This document shows positions 10,543-20,321 of a stretch of 64,000 nt of DNA, piece after piece. Position 1 is the stretch's first letter. The number at the start of each line of letters is the position of its first letter. Below the pieces are notes generated by a model. It was given only the letters and a program-made list of their open reading frames with translations. It was not told the DNA's origin and ran no database searches. The translations under genes were made by a program, and so were the position numbers. This DNA comes from Saprospiraceae bacterium (GTDB lineage Bacteria; Bacteroidota; Bacteroidia; Chitinophagales; Saprospiraceae), in assembly GCA_016715105.1 (NCBI GenBank), contig JADKBO010000025.1, forward strand, positions 38,906 to 102,905. Direction: 5' to 3'.

Positions 10543-11587
10543 ATGAAAAAAAATATTTTAGGGATTTCTTGTTTAGTCGTTTTTACAAGCTTTTTATTGA
10601 GTTTTTCAATGTATGACTCTGAGAAGGAGACTCCATACTTAGTAAAAAGAATTTAATGCTAGTCAGATCAAAAGCTTAAATATTGAGACATCAGGTGGTG
10701 GAATTACTGTTGAAGGTGGTAATGAGTCAAAAGCAAAAGTTGAAGTATATATCAAAGGCAGTAATTGGAAATCAAATCTTTCTAAAGAAGATATAGAGAG
10801 TAAACTTTCAGAATATGATTTTTCCGTTGATCTTGCTTCTGGTACACTTTCTTGTATCGCTAAAAGAAAGGAGCACAAAAATGATTGGAAGAATGGTTTG
10901 AGTATCAGTTTTAAAGTTTTTGTACCAACTAAAATAAATACCGATTTGCACACCAGTGGAGGTGGTATTGATCTCAAGAGTTTAAAAGGTGATTTACAAT
11001 TCCATACGAGCGGTGGAGGTCTTAACTTGACGGGAATTTCAGGAAATGTAAAAGGTAGAACTTCGGGCGGTGGTATAACCATGTACGATTGTCATGAAAT
11101 ACTTGACCTACATACCAGTGGAGGAGGCATTTCAGTCGATAAGGCAAGCGGTACTTTGTTATTGAAAACATCAGGAGGTGGTTTGAATCTTTCTAATATA
11201 AGTGGAAATATAAATGCCAAAACCAGCGGTGGAGGTATTGATGCCAGAGACATTAAAGGGGAATTAATAACATCAACTACTGGAGGATCTATACATTTAG
11301 AAGGAATTGCTGGTAATGTAGAAGCTAGAACTTCAGGTGGTAATATACATGCAGATGTTTTGTCATTTAATAATTTTCTGACTTTGTCTACTTCTGGAGG
11401 AAACATCGTAGTTGATATGCCTTTAAACAAAGGAATGGACCTTGACATATCAGGAGAAAATATTAACACACCTGCTTTCACAAATTTCAATGGAACTAAA
11501 TCTAAAAAGGTATTAGGTGGAACAATCAATGGAGGTGGCGCAAAGGTGCAATTGAGCGCAAACTCAGGAAATGTTACCATAAAATAA
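10543..11587 (+). pseudogene. TSGGG-repeat beta-helical surface protein (DUF4097-like), frameshifted near the N terminus
   Basis: ATG at 10543 opens a signal peptide (MKKNILGISCLVVFTSFLLS). The frame runs into TAA at 10654 after 37 codons; removing one A from the run at about 10643-10647 restores KEFNASQIKSLNIETSGGG and then continuous sequence to 11587. The body holds about ten turns of roughly 19 residues, each with (T)SGGG(I/L/N), the pattern of DUF4097 beta-helix 'adhesin-like' proteins that are exported to the periplasm or surface. Without correction, translation could only restart internally (10898) without a signal peptide. The gene follows a permease, and a decayed copy follows the previous permease, which suggests a functional association. 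Role unknown. Confidence 0.8.
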
Positions 11588-11637
11588 ATTCGCTTTTAAA
11601 CACATTGCAAGGGCTCCAAACATGCAATGATTATTTT

Positions 11638-11681
11638 GCCATACAATTTCAGTTTTTCATTTGAAATTGTATGGCTTTTTT
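11638..11681 (+). terminator. Rho-independent terminator after the DUF4097-like gene
   Basis: A 14-bp perfect stem (GCCATACAATTTCA at 11638-11651 with its complement at 11662-11675), a 10-base loop and a T6 tail. It closes the transcript of the DUF4097-like gene. Confidence 0.88.
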
Positions 11682-11829
11682 ATGTTCGTAATTAAAGGTA
11701 AGATCAATTCGCGAAATGGTAAAATTGATTTTTCTTAGACTATTGTTAACCCTATTTGATTTCAAGCAACTCAATCAAAAACTACTCAATTAAAAGAACT
11801 TGGACTTTGTAAATATATCCGAACACAAA

Positions 11830-11847
11830 GTGTACGAAAACGGACAC
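11830..11847 (+). promoter_or_regulatory. Palindromic operator/enhancer-like motif, copy 2
   Basis: The same 18 bases as copy 1 (GTGTACGAAAACGGACAC), with a third upstream half-site CGAACAC at 11820-11826. The distance between the two copies is 4248 bases, the length of one permease-plus-DUF4097 module. Confidence 0.6.
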
Positions 11848-11897
11848 TCCTTATGTTGTAATATTTCATAAAAGTCAGATAATCAATTAGATATAAG

Positions 11898-11913
11898 TTG
11901 GCACAGGTTTGGT
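11898..11913 (+). promoter_or_regulatory. Sigma-54-like -24/-12 promoter, copy 2
   Basis: TTGGCACAGGTTTGGT keeps the -24 element and the short-spaced TTGG of copy 1, again 50 bases after the palindrome, although most of the bases in between differ. Would serve the 12211 permease. Confidence 0.45.
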
Positions 11914-12112
11914 CTTTAATTTATTGATTTTAGACAAGAGTAAATCGGGACATGATGTAGAAGATCAGAAACTGTAAACTTAGGATTGAATATAAAAGTG
12001 AAGGACGTCCCAAATTTTCTAAAGATTTAGAAATAAAATTATAAAGTGAAAGATATTTAAAATTATTTCAACTTTTGGATAAGGTAGGTGTGTATTAATA
12101 TTATGAAAAGAT

Positions 12113-12210
12113 ATAATTTATAAACTAAAAAATTCGGTATCGGCATTGCGGTTTCCGGTCTTCCAAAAAGAACCGGTTTCCATACTCCGGTTTCCGGTCA
12201 CCGTTGAATT
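12113..12210 (+). repeat. Shared permease leader, copy 2, with an expanded CGGTTTCCGG part
   Basis: Begins TTTATAAACTAAAAAATTCGG and carries several GGTTTCC/CCGGT units before CACCGTTGAATT and the ATG. It is longer than copies 1 and 3, as if one unit were duplicated. The region 11914-12112 has no recognisable gene. Confidence 0.65.
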
Positions 12211-14565
12211 ATGATAAAGAATTATTTTAAAATTGCCTGGAGGAACATCCTCAAAAACAAAGGATACAATGGTATCAATATTATTGGACTTTCCTTGGGA
12301 TTGACCTTTACCATGTTGATATCTTTATGGATTTTTGATGAAATCACTTATGATGATTTTCATGAAAACAAAAAAGAGATATTTCAAGTAATTGCCAATA
12401 GAACATTCAATAACCAAACTTTCACGGATGAAAATATGGTTCTTCCACTTGCTGGTGTTTTGGAGAAAAGTAGTTCTTTGGTGAAAAATGCCGTTGTTAT
12501 GACAAACCCACAAGACATTGTGGTCGTTTATAAAGACAATAAAATTAAAAAACATGGGTATACTGTAAGTGATCATTTTTTTGATGTATTCACTTGGAAA
12601 ACGGTAAATGGAAATCCCAAATCTATTTTTCAAACACCCAACTCCATAGTGCTGAGTAAATCAGCTTCTGAATCTATATTCGGGACAAGTGATCCAATTG
12701 ATAAGATCATCAGAATTCCGGGAAATAGTGTGGATGTAAAAGTATTGGCAGTTGTTGAAGATGCACCTGAAAATTCTACAATTAAATTTGATTATATATT
12801 GCCATTTGATTATGGGTCTGATGATATAAAAAGATTTATGACAAATTGGTATTCGTCTTCTTGGGATGTTTTTGTCCAGATAAATGAGCAAGCAAATATC
12901 AATCAACTTGAAAAACAAATCAATCAAATAAAATACCAAAATTCACCTGATGACGAGGCAATCAGTAAATATTTCGTTTTTCCATTAGAAAAACTTCACT
13001 TGTATGATGAATTTAAAGAAGGAAAAAATGTAGGTGGTAAAATTGATTATGTTTGGCTTTTTGGAATTATTGCCATATTTATTTTGCTCATTGCGTGCAT
13101 CAATTTCATGAATTTATCTACTGCAAGATCTGAAAAAAGAAGCAAGGAGGTTGGAATTCGAAAAACAGTAGGATCTGGTAGGAAACAATTGATTTACCAG
13201 TTTTTTACAGAATCAATGCTCATCGTTTTTATCTCATTCGTTTTTTCTATCATTTCAGTTTTGGTTCTATTGCCTCACTTCAATCGATTGGTTGACAAAA
13301 CAATAAGTATCGATTTTTTAAATCCATATTTTTGGATTGCGGCAATTAGTATTATTCTTTTTACAGGATTTATCGCTGGAAGTTATCCGGCATTGTACCT
13401 GTCTTCATTCAACCCAATCAAAGTTTTGAAAGGGACTTTTAAAAATAGCACATTTTCACGCAAAACATTGGTTGTTAGTCAGTTTGTCATTTCTTTTATT
13501 TTGATTTCCTCAACTTATGTTGTTTACTTACAAATTGGTCATATACAAGAAAGAAATCTTGGATACAATCAAAATAGTATGATTATGGTACCTGCATCAG
13601 AAGATATTCAAAAGAATTTCGTGGCTTTGAAAGATGAATTGATGACATCAGGTTTGGCTAAAAGCATCAACAGAAGTTTTTCTCCAGTCACAGAGATTTG
13701 GTGGAGGAGCCCTGTTCCAGATTGGAATGGGAAACCAGAAAATAGTGATTTCTTAGTCAATATGATGGCAGTTGATGTTGATTTTACCAAAACATTTGAG
13801 ATAAAAATGTTGGAAGGGAGAGATTTCACAGGTTTACCTTCAGATTCTTCTGCTGTAATTATAAATGAATCTGCAGTTAAGATTTTGGGCCTCGAAGAAC
13901 CTATAGGAACTGTATTTAGGGAAGGCAATCAGGAAAGAACTGTGATTGGAGTGATGGCTGATTTGATTATGGATTCTCCATTTAAGGCCATAGACCCTCT
14001 CTTTGTTTATTTTGATAAGGGTAATATAAATTCTATTAATATCAGACTTGATGATTCAAAACAATTCAAACAATCACTGGTAGAAATAGAAAGCATTTTC
14101 AATAAATACAATCCTGAATATCCTTTTGAATATCAATTTATTGATGCAGAGTACGCAAAGAAATACGGCGATGAAAGACAGATTGGAAAATTATCAATGA
14201 TCTTCTCTTTTCTGGCTATTTTCATTTCTCTACTTGGCTTATTTGGCCTGGCCAGTTTTGTAGCAGAGCAAAGAATCAAAGAAATCGGAATCCGCAAAGT
14301 TTTGGGTGCATCTGTATCTAGTCTATGGCAATTATTATCAAAAGAGTTTATTCTATTAGTAATTATATCCTGCTTAATTGCTGCACCCATTGCCTGGTAT
14401 TTTACCAATGACTGGCTTCAAAAATACACATATCGTACAGGATTGAGCCTGTGGGTTTTTGTTGCATCTGGTGCAGGAGTATTGGCAATTACTTTATTGA
14501 CCGTGAGTTATCAGGCTATTAAGGCGGCCTTGATGAACCCGGTTAAGAGTTTGCGAATGAATTAG
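12211..14565 (+). CDS. MacB/FtsX-type ABC transporter permease
   Basis: Intact, 784 residues, MIKNYFKIAWRNILKNKGY. FtsX unit 1 from about residue 283 (RSKEVGIRKTVGSG) and unit 2 from about 661 (AEQRIKEIGIRKVLGASV); tail NPVKSLRMN. The second unit is almost residue-identical to those of the 15013 and 17614 paralogues while codons differ freely, pointing to older duplication kept by purifying selection. It follows the second operator/promoter pair and leader. Confidence 0.94.
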   Translation: MIKNYFKIAWRNILKNKGYNGINIIGLSLGLTFTMLISLWIFDEITYDDFHENKKEIFQVIANRTFNNQTFTDENMVLPLAGVLEKSSSLVKNAVVMTNPQDIVVVYKDNKIKKHGYTVSDHFFDVFTWKTVNGNPKSIFQTPNSIVLSKSASESIFGTSDPIDKIIRIPGNSVDVKVLAVVEDAPENSTIKFDYILPFDYGSDDIKRFMTNWYSSSWDVFVQINEQANINQLEKQINQIKYQNSPDDEAISKYFVFPLEKLHLYDEFKEGKNVGGKIDYVWLFGIIAIFILLIACINFMNLSTARSEKRSKEVGIRKTVGSGRKQLIYQFFTESMLIVFISFVFSIISVLVLLPHFNRLVDKTISIDFLNPYFWIAAISIILFTGFIAGSYPALYLSSFNPIKVLKGTFKNSTFSRKTLVVSQFVISFILISSTYVVYLQIGHIQERNLGYNQNSMIMVPASEDIQKNFVALKDELMTSGLAKSINRSFSPVTEIWWRSPVPDWNGKPENSDFLVNMMAVDVDFTKTFEIKMLEGRDFTGLPSDSSAVIINESAVKILGLEEPIGTVFREGNQERTVIGVMADLIMDSPFKAIDPLFVYFDKGNINSINIRLDDSKQFKQSLVEIESIFNKYNPEYPFEYQFIDAEYAKKYGDERQIGKLSMIFSFLAIFISLLGLFGLASFVAEQRIKEIGIRKVLGASVSSLWQLLSKEFILLVIISCLIAAPIAWYFTNDWLQKYTYRTGLSLWVFVASGAGVLAITLLTVSYQAIKAALMNPVKSLRMN

Positions 14566-15012
14566 TTTTTTAATGGTTAATTGTTAAGGTTTAATGTTTA
14601 ATGATGTGAAATGTGAAATTAATTTTACCACTGGTAGAGAAAGGGCTTGCCCCTTTCTATTTGGGAGTTAAATTGTGAATTGTGCGAAATGTGAAATGTG
14701 AGATGTGAGATGTAAGATGTGATTGTGAATGGAAAATAGTAAATAGTGGAAGGTGAATGTTGTGAGAAATGAAATGCAAAATGTGAATTTCAATTGGAAC
14801 AACAGGTAGAGGGAGGCCCGTGTGCTTCCCGAACGGATTTGTTTTTTGTGATCGGGTTGATGGTTAATGATAAATGTTGAATGGCGTGAAATTTTAAATT
14901 CCAATTTAAACCAATTGTTGAGACAGTGCATGCTATGTCTTCGCTGCTAAAATTTTTGATAAAAAGAAATGAAATAGCTTGCTAATTAATTGATGGCATA
15001 AATGATACTATT
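14566..15012. repeat. Long intergenic repeat mosaic
   Basis: About 450 bases without a gene: TTAATGG-like and GTGAAAT/GTGAGAT heptamers; a hairpin at 14636-14658 with the AAAGGGCTTGCCCCTTT core; and a diverged relative at about 14808-14835 (AGAGGGAGGC...GCTTCCCGAACGGAT). A minus-strand open frame across it is made of repeat sequence and is not a gene. Confidence 0.65.
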
Positions 15013-17415
15013 ATGATAAGGAATTATTGGAAAATCGCTTGGAGAAATATTATTAAAAATAAAGGATATTCTGTTATAAATATTGGAGGCCTTGCTGTAG
15101 GAATGGCTGTAGCAATACTGATTGGACTATGGATTAATGATGAATTGTCGTTTGATAAAAATCATAAAAATTATGGTGAAATCGCACAATTAAGATATAC
15201 CAATTATGACAAAAGTAGCAATACAATTGGTGGTTCTGATGGTGTCCCAATTCCTATGGGCGATGCGTTAAAAAATGAATACAAACAAAACTTTAAACAT
15301 ATTTTAATGGCTTGGTGGATCAGTGATTTCACACTTTCATCTGGTGACAATAAGATAACAACTAAAGGTGAATTTATAGAACCTGAGGTCATTGATATGC
15401 TGTCTTTAAATATGTTAAGTGGGACAAATAAGTCTTTAGCGGACCCGCATTCGATCATACTTTCTCAATCAAAAGCAATTGCAATTTTTGGTAATGAAAA
15501 TCCAATCGATAAGTCCTTAAAAATTGACAATAGCATTGAAGTGAAAGTAACCGGTGTTTATGAAGATTTACCAATTAATAGCAAGTTTGGGGAAGTGCAG
15601 TTTTTTGCTCCATGGGCTTTGTGGGTTTCATCAAACAATTGGGTCCAGGAAAGTACAGATGATTGGGAGAACAGCTCTTTTAATATTTATGTACAAAAAC
15701 ATCCTAACATGTCCTATGCTGCAATAAACGCTTCGATCAAAGACCTGTTTTATAAACCTGTGATCAGAACAGATTTAAATTTCAAAAAGGAGGCATATTT
15801 ATACCCAATGAGTCAATGGCATTTGTATTCTGATTTTAAGGATGGAAGGCCAGATGATGGGCGGATAACTTTTGTCTGGCTTTTTGGAATTGTTGGCATA
15901 TTTGTATTGGTATTAGCTTGTATTAATTTTATGAACTTAAGTACTGCCCGGTCAGAAAAACGTGGCAAAGAAGTTGGAATACGAAAAGCAATAGGCTCTG
16001 CGAAAAGTGCATTAATTTTTCAATTTTTAAGTGAGTCCATTTTGGTAGTGGTAATTGCTTTTATTTTAGCAGTTTCTCTATGTGTATTATCCATTTCTTG
16101 GTTTAATAATCTGGCATACAAAGATTTAGCAATTCCTTTTTATAATCCAATATTTTGGCTTTTGGCTTTGGCATTTATTGTATTTACAGGTTTGTTAGCT
16201 GGTATTTATCCTGCCTTCTATTTATCGTCATTTCAAACTATTAAAGTATTAAAAGGAAAGATTCATTTGGGTAAATTTGCCTCAATTCCTCGTAAGCTAT
16301 TAGTGGTGGTTCAATTTACGGTTTCAGTAGCCTTGATTATTGGAACTATAATTGTATATCAGCAAATTCAATACGCTAGTGATAGACCCATAGGATATAG
16401 CAGAGAGGGCTTGATTACCGTACCAATAAACGGTTCCAATTTTCAAGGTAAATACGATCTATTAAAGAGTGAATTATTAAATACGGGTTTGGTGAATGAT
16501 ATGGCAGTGTCAAGCAGTTCTTTGACACAATTAAATAATCACCAAAGTCAGTTTAACTGGCAAGGCAAAGATCCGGATGTTCAAGCTAGCTTTGCATGCA
16601 CATATGTTTCCCATGATTTTGGAAAAATGGCAACCTGGCAAGTAATTAATGGTCGGGATTTTTCAAGATCCTTCGCCTCCGATTCTTCCGGCATCATTAT
16701 CAACGAAACTGCAGCTAAATATTTGAATTTTGAAAACCCGATTGGTGAATTTATTAAGTCTAAGGATGGCAGTAAATCGTGGCAGATAATCGGAGTAATC
16801 AATGACTTGGTGATGAATTCACCATACGAACCCGTTAAGCGAGGTTTTTTCTTCCTTGATGTGAAATATTCTGACGCAAACCGTATAAATATCAAAATAA
16901 AACCAACGATCAGTGCAAATAAGGCACTACCTCAAATTGAATCAGTTTTCAAAAAAGTAGTGCCTTCAGCCTCATTTGATTATAGATTCGTTGATGATGA
17001 ATATGCTCAAAAGTTCAACCAAGAGCAGAGAGTTGGGAAATTGTCTACTTTTTTTGCCATTCTCGCTATTTTCATTTCGCTCCTTGGCTTATTTGGATTA
17101 GCCAGTTTCGTTGCCGAACAACGCACAAAAGAAATTGGCATCAGAAAAGTATTGGGAGCTTCGGTATCAAATCTATGGCAATTGTTGTCAAAGGAATTTG
17201 TGTTATTAGTTATTATCTCTTCTATAATTGCAAGCCCAATTGCATGGTATTTTATGCATAATTGGCTTCAAAATTATACTTATCATACAGAAATCAGCTT
17301 GTGGGTCTTTTTTGTTGCTGGGACTGGAGCATTGGTTATTACGTTATTAACAGTGAGCTTCCAAGGTATAAAAGCAGCTTTGATGAATCCTGTGAAGAGT
17401 TTGAAAAGTGAATGA
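15013..17415 (+). CDS. MacB/FtsX-type ABC transporter permease
   Basis: Intact, 800 residues, MIRNYWKIAWRNIIKNKGY. FtsX unit 1 from about residue 289 (RGKEVGIRKAIGSAK); unit 2 from about 679 (AEQRTKEIGIRKVLGASVS); tail NPVKSLKSE. Close paralogue of its two neighbours, mainly diverged in the periplasmic domains, as expected if the exported substrate or partner protein differs. Unlike 12211 and 17614 it lacks the CGGTTTCCGG leader. Confidence 0.94.
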   Translation: MIRNYWKIAWRNIIKNKGYSVINIGGLAVGMAVAILIGLWINDELSFDKNHKNYGEIAQLRYTNYDKSSNTIGGSDGVPIPMGDALKNEYKQNFKHILMAWWISDFTLSSGDNKITTKGEFIEPEVIDMLSLNMLSGTNKSLADPHSIILSQSKAIAIFGNENPIDKSLKIDNSIEVKVTGVYEDLPINSKFGEVQFFAPWALWVSSNNWVQESTDDWENSSFNIYVQKHPNMSYAAINASIKDLFYKPVIRTDLNFKKEAYLYPMSQWHLYSDFKDGRPDDGRITFVWLFGIVGIFVLVLACINFMNLSTARSEKRGKEVGIRKAIGSAKSALIFQFLSESILVVVIAFILAVSLCVLSISWFNNLAYKDLAIPFYNPIFWLLALAFIVFTGLLAGIYPAFYLSSFQTIKVLKGKIHLGKFASIPRKLLVVVQFTVSVALIIGTIIVYQQIQYASDRPIGYSREGLITVPINGSNFQGKYDLLKSELLNTGLVNDMAVSSSSLTQLNNHQSQFNWQGKDPDVQASFACTYVSHDFGKMATWQVINGRDFSRSFASDSSGIIINETAAKYLNFENPIGEFIKSKDGSKSWQIIGVINDLVMNSPYEPVKRGFFFLDVKYSDANRINIKIKPTISANKALPQIESVFKKVVPSASFDYRFVDDEYAQKFNQEQRVGKLSTFFAILAIFISLLGLFGLASFVAEQRTKEIGIRKVLGASVSNLWQLLSKEFVLLVIISSIIASPIAWYFMHNWLQNYTYHTEISLWVFFVAGTGALVITLLTVSFQGIKAALMNPVKSLKSE

Positions 17416-17613
17416 GAATCGGATCCGGAAATCGGAAACCCGAGACCGGATACGGGAAAATGGGGAGAGGAATAGTAAAAGAGAGAAAGGGAAGAATGGA
17501 CAAATGGATAGATTAATAGATGATACATGAGAATAAATATTAATATGATAGAATACATTTTATAAACTAAAAAAATCGGTTTCCGTACTTCGGTTTCCGG
17601 TCTCCGTTGAATT
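17416..17613 (+). repeat. Permease leader copy 3 and an inverted relative
   Basis: 17561-17613 is the leader shared with the 7921 and 12211 genes (CGGTTTCCGGTCTCCGTTG). At 17422-17460 the same kind of units appears in the opposite orientation (CGGAAACCCGAGACCGGAT), so the two ends of this spacer form a loose inverted repeat. No gene is seen. Confidence 0.6.
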
Positions 17614-19995
17614 ATGATAAAGAATTATATTAAAATCGCTTGGAGGAATATTCTTAAAAATAAAGGGTATTCTGCAATCAATATTGGTGGACTTGCTGTA
17701 GGTATGGCCGTTGCAATGTTGATAGGATTATGGATCAACTTTGAATTTAATTTTGGTAAGGAACACCAAAATAAAGACCAGATTTTTAATGTGGTGACCA
17801 ATGGCTTAGATGCTAATGCAGGCTATAAATACACTACCCAGGCAACACCATTACCACTTTACTCAGAGATTAAAAACACTATTCCTGAAATAAAATATTC
17901 AGCGGTTGTGAATTGGGGAGGTCGAAATGGTTTGATGGTTGGTGATAAAAAAATCATAAAAAATGGGGCAGATGTTTCTGAAGAGTTTTTTAAAATTTTC
18001 AAATTTAAATTTCTAAAAGGGGATCCAAATACAGCATTGATTGATCCAAATTCCATTGTGCTTACTGAAAGTACGGCAAAAGAATTATTCAATGATGATG
18101 TTGCATTTGATCAAATTTTGAAATGGAACAACACCACAAACCTAAAAGTTACCGGAATTATTGAAGATATTCCTCAAAGTACTTTTTTTGGTGAAAGGCA
18201 GTATTTTATGCCTTTCAGTAATTTTGAAAATAGAACAAGTTGGGTTCAAGATGTGAAGGGAAGTTGGGAAAATTACGTGTGCCCCACATATATCGAACTT
18301 ATTCCTGGGGCGAATAGGGAACAGGTATTACCTAAAATCAAAAACATTATACAGGAACACAGCAAGGAAAGTAAAAATGAAATTGGTTTGCATGCCATGA
18401 ATGAATGGAGGCTATATGATGTATTTGAGAATTGGGAAGCGAAAAGTGGGAGGATAGTGTATGTCAAAATGTTTGGAATTATTGGCTTTTTAGTATTGTT
18501 ATTGGCTTGCATTAATTTCATGAATTTGACCACAGCTCGGAGCGAAAAAAGAGCTAAAGAGATTGGAGTGCGCAAAGCAATTGGATCAGAACGCAAACAG
18601 CTTATTATGCAATTTTTAGTCGAATCAGTTTTAATGTCCGCTCTTTCTATGATTTTGTCAATGGCTATTCTGTTTGCTTTACTGACGTCCTTTAATTCAG
18701 TTCTTGAAATTAAATTGCAATTCCCTTATCAAAATCCCTACTTCTGGTTGATTAGTGTTATTGTTATGCTAACCACTGGCTTAATGGCAGGAAGTTATCC
18801 TGCTTTTTATCTTTCTTCGTTTTCAAGTATTAAGGCCTTGAAAGGTAAGTTTCAAATACCTGGTGCCTTTATATCCCGAAGGAAAATTTTGGTTATTACC
18901 CAATTTACGGCATCAATTTCGCTGATAATAGGAACTCTTGTCATTTACAAACAAATTCAATATACAAAAAACAGACCAATAGGCTACGATTCAAACAATG
19001 TAATGATGGTGGATATACAAGGCGATTTATATCAGAATTACAATGTGGTGAAAAATGAATTGTTGGCAACTGGCTTAATTGATAAGGTTACTAAATCGTC
19101 AAATGCTATTAATGAGACAAGGGCAAATTCTGTCATAACTGATTACCCTGGAAGAGAAGGCGATCAAAAATTTTCAATAGTTGATATTGCCACTGGGAGC
19201 GATTATTTTGGAACATTAAAGATAAAACTACTGGAGGGGAGGGATTTTAATCAACTCAATTTTGAAGCGGATAAAGATAAAGTTATTTTAAATCAAGCAG
19301 CAGTTGACCTGATGGATATCGAAGATCCGCTAGGTAAATACATCACTGATTGGCGAGGGAATAGACAGGAAATCATTGGTGTAGCTGAAAATTCGATTAT
19401 GGAAAATCCATTTGAAAAAGTGAGACCGGCCAGATTTCTTTGTGATCCGTATTGGGCTGGAATCGTCATGTTTAGAATAAAAGATAATATTTCTTTGGAT
19501 AAGGCTGTTGCATCGGTCAGCCCTATATTTAGCAAATACAACCCTTCATTTCCATTTGAATATCGATTTGCTGATGCAGAATTTGATAAAAAATTCAAAA
19601 CTGAATCAATGGTTGGCAAATTATCTATCTTCTTTGCAAGTCTTGCCATTTTTATTTCTTGTTTGGGCTTGTTAGGCCTGGCATCTTTTGTAGCCGAGCA
19701 ACGCATAAAAGAAATTGGCGTAAGAAAAGTGCTGGGTGCGAGTGTGATCAATTTGTGGCGATTACTTACCAAAGATTTTATCATCTTGGTACTTATTTCC
19801 TCTTTTATAGCAATACCCATAGCTTGGTATTTCATGAATGAATGGTTACAAAAATATACTTACAGAACAGAGATTAGCTGGTGGATATTTGTTGCAGCCG
19901 GGACTGGAGCATTGGCTATTACTTTGTTAACAGTAAGTTTTCAGGCAATCAAGGCAGCTTTGATGAATCCTGTGAAGAGTTTACGAACGGATTAA
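17614..19995 (+). CDS. MacB/FtsX-type ABC transporter permease
   Basis: Intact, 793 residues, MIKNYIKIAWRNILKNKGY. FtsX unit 1 from about residue 285 (RAKEIGVRKAIGSERK), unit 2 from about 672 (AEQRIKEIGVRKVLGASV), tail NPVKSLRTD. Third of three adjacent close paralogues. Starts four codons into the shared leader boundary, and the opening bases after ATG (ATAAAGAATTAT) are themselves conserved with 12211. Confidence 0.94.
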   Translation: MIKNYIKIAWRNILKNKGYSAINIGGLAVGMAVAMLIGLWINFEFNFGKEHQNKDQIFNVVTNGLDANAGYKYTTQATPLPLYSEIKNTIPEIKYSAVVNWGGRNGLMVGDKKIIKNGADVSEEFFKIFKFKFLKGDPNTALIDPNSIVLTESTAKELFNDDVAFDQILKWNNTTNLKVTGIIEDIPQSTFFGERQYFMPFSNFENRTSWVQDVKGSWENYVCPTYIELIPGANREQVLPKIKNIIQEHSKESKNEIGLHAMNEWRLYDVFENWEAKSGRIVYVKMFGIIGFLVLLLACINFMNLTTARSEKRAKEIGVRKAIGSERKQLIMQFLVESVLMSALSMILSMAILFALLTSFNSVLEIKLQFPYQNPYFWLISVIVMLTTGLMAGSYPAFYLSSFSSIKALKGKFQIPGAFISRRKILVITQFTASISLIIGTLVIYKQIQYTKNRPIGYDSNNVMMVDIQGDLYQNYNVVKNELLATGLIDKVTKSSNAINETRANSVITDYPGREGDQKFSIVDIATGSDYFGTLKIKLLEGRDFNQLNFEADKDKVILNQAAVDLMDIEDPLGKYITDWRGNRQEIIGVAENSIMENPFEKVRPARFLCDPYWAGIVMFRIKDNISLDKAVASVSPIFSKYNPSFPFEYRFADAEFDKKFKTESMVGKLSIFFASLAIFISCLGLLGLASFVAEQRIKEIGVRKVLGASVINLWRLLTKDFIILVLISSFIAIPIAWYFMNEWLQKYTYRTEISWWIFVAAGTGALAITLLTVSFQAIKAALMNPVKSLRTD

Positions 19996-20321
19996 TGTAA
20001 TGAGTGAATAGTAAATAGTAAATAGTAAATAGTGAATAGTAAATAGTGAATGGTGTGAAATGTGAAATGTGAAATGTGAGATGTGAGATGTGAGATGTGA
20101 GATGTGAAATGTGAGATGTAAATGGGCAATTTCACAATTGGCAATTTCGCAGTCACATCAGTTTCGCAGGAGATGTTTATTTGTTTATGCGTTTATTTGT
20201 TTATGACTGAATAAACGATTAAACACATAAACAGTTAAACCACCTTTAGATAATAGGTGGCAATAATTATAATCAAAAATTGGATGATAATAAAAGGCCT
20301 TAGATAAAAGTTTTGAATGCG
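19996..20321. repeat. Heptamer repeat tract (AAATAGT, GTGAGAT)
   Basis: About 120 bases of tandem AAATAGT/GAATAGT and then GTGAAAT/GTGAGAT units (19997-20120). Short palindromic sequence follows (TTTGTTTATGCG... with ...AAACACATAAAC at 20179-20236), then AT-rich sequence up to the next gene. No gene is seen. Confidence 0.7.

Noticed and set aside
10663..11580. Long minus-strand open frames opposite the TSGGG-repeat gene
   Set aside because: They are proline-rich mirror readings of GGT/GGA repeats (PPPLV, PPPEV); the plus strand has a signal peptide and a clear repeat family.
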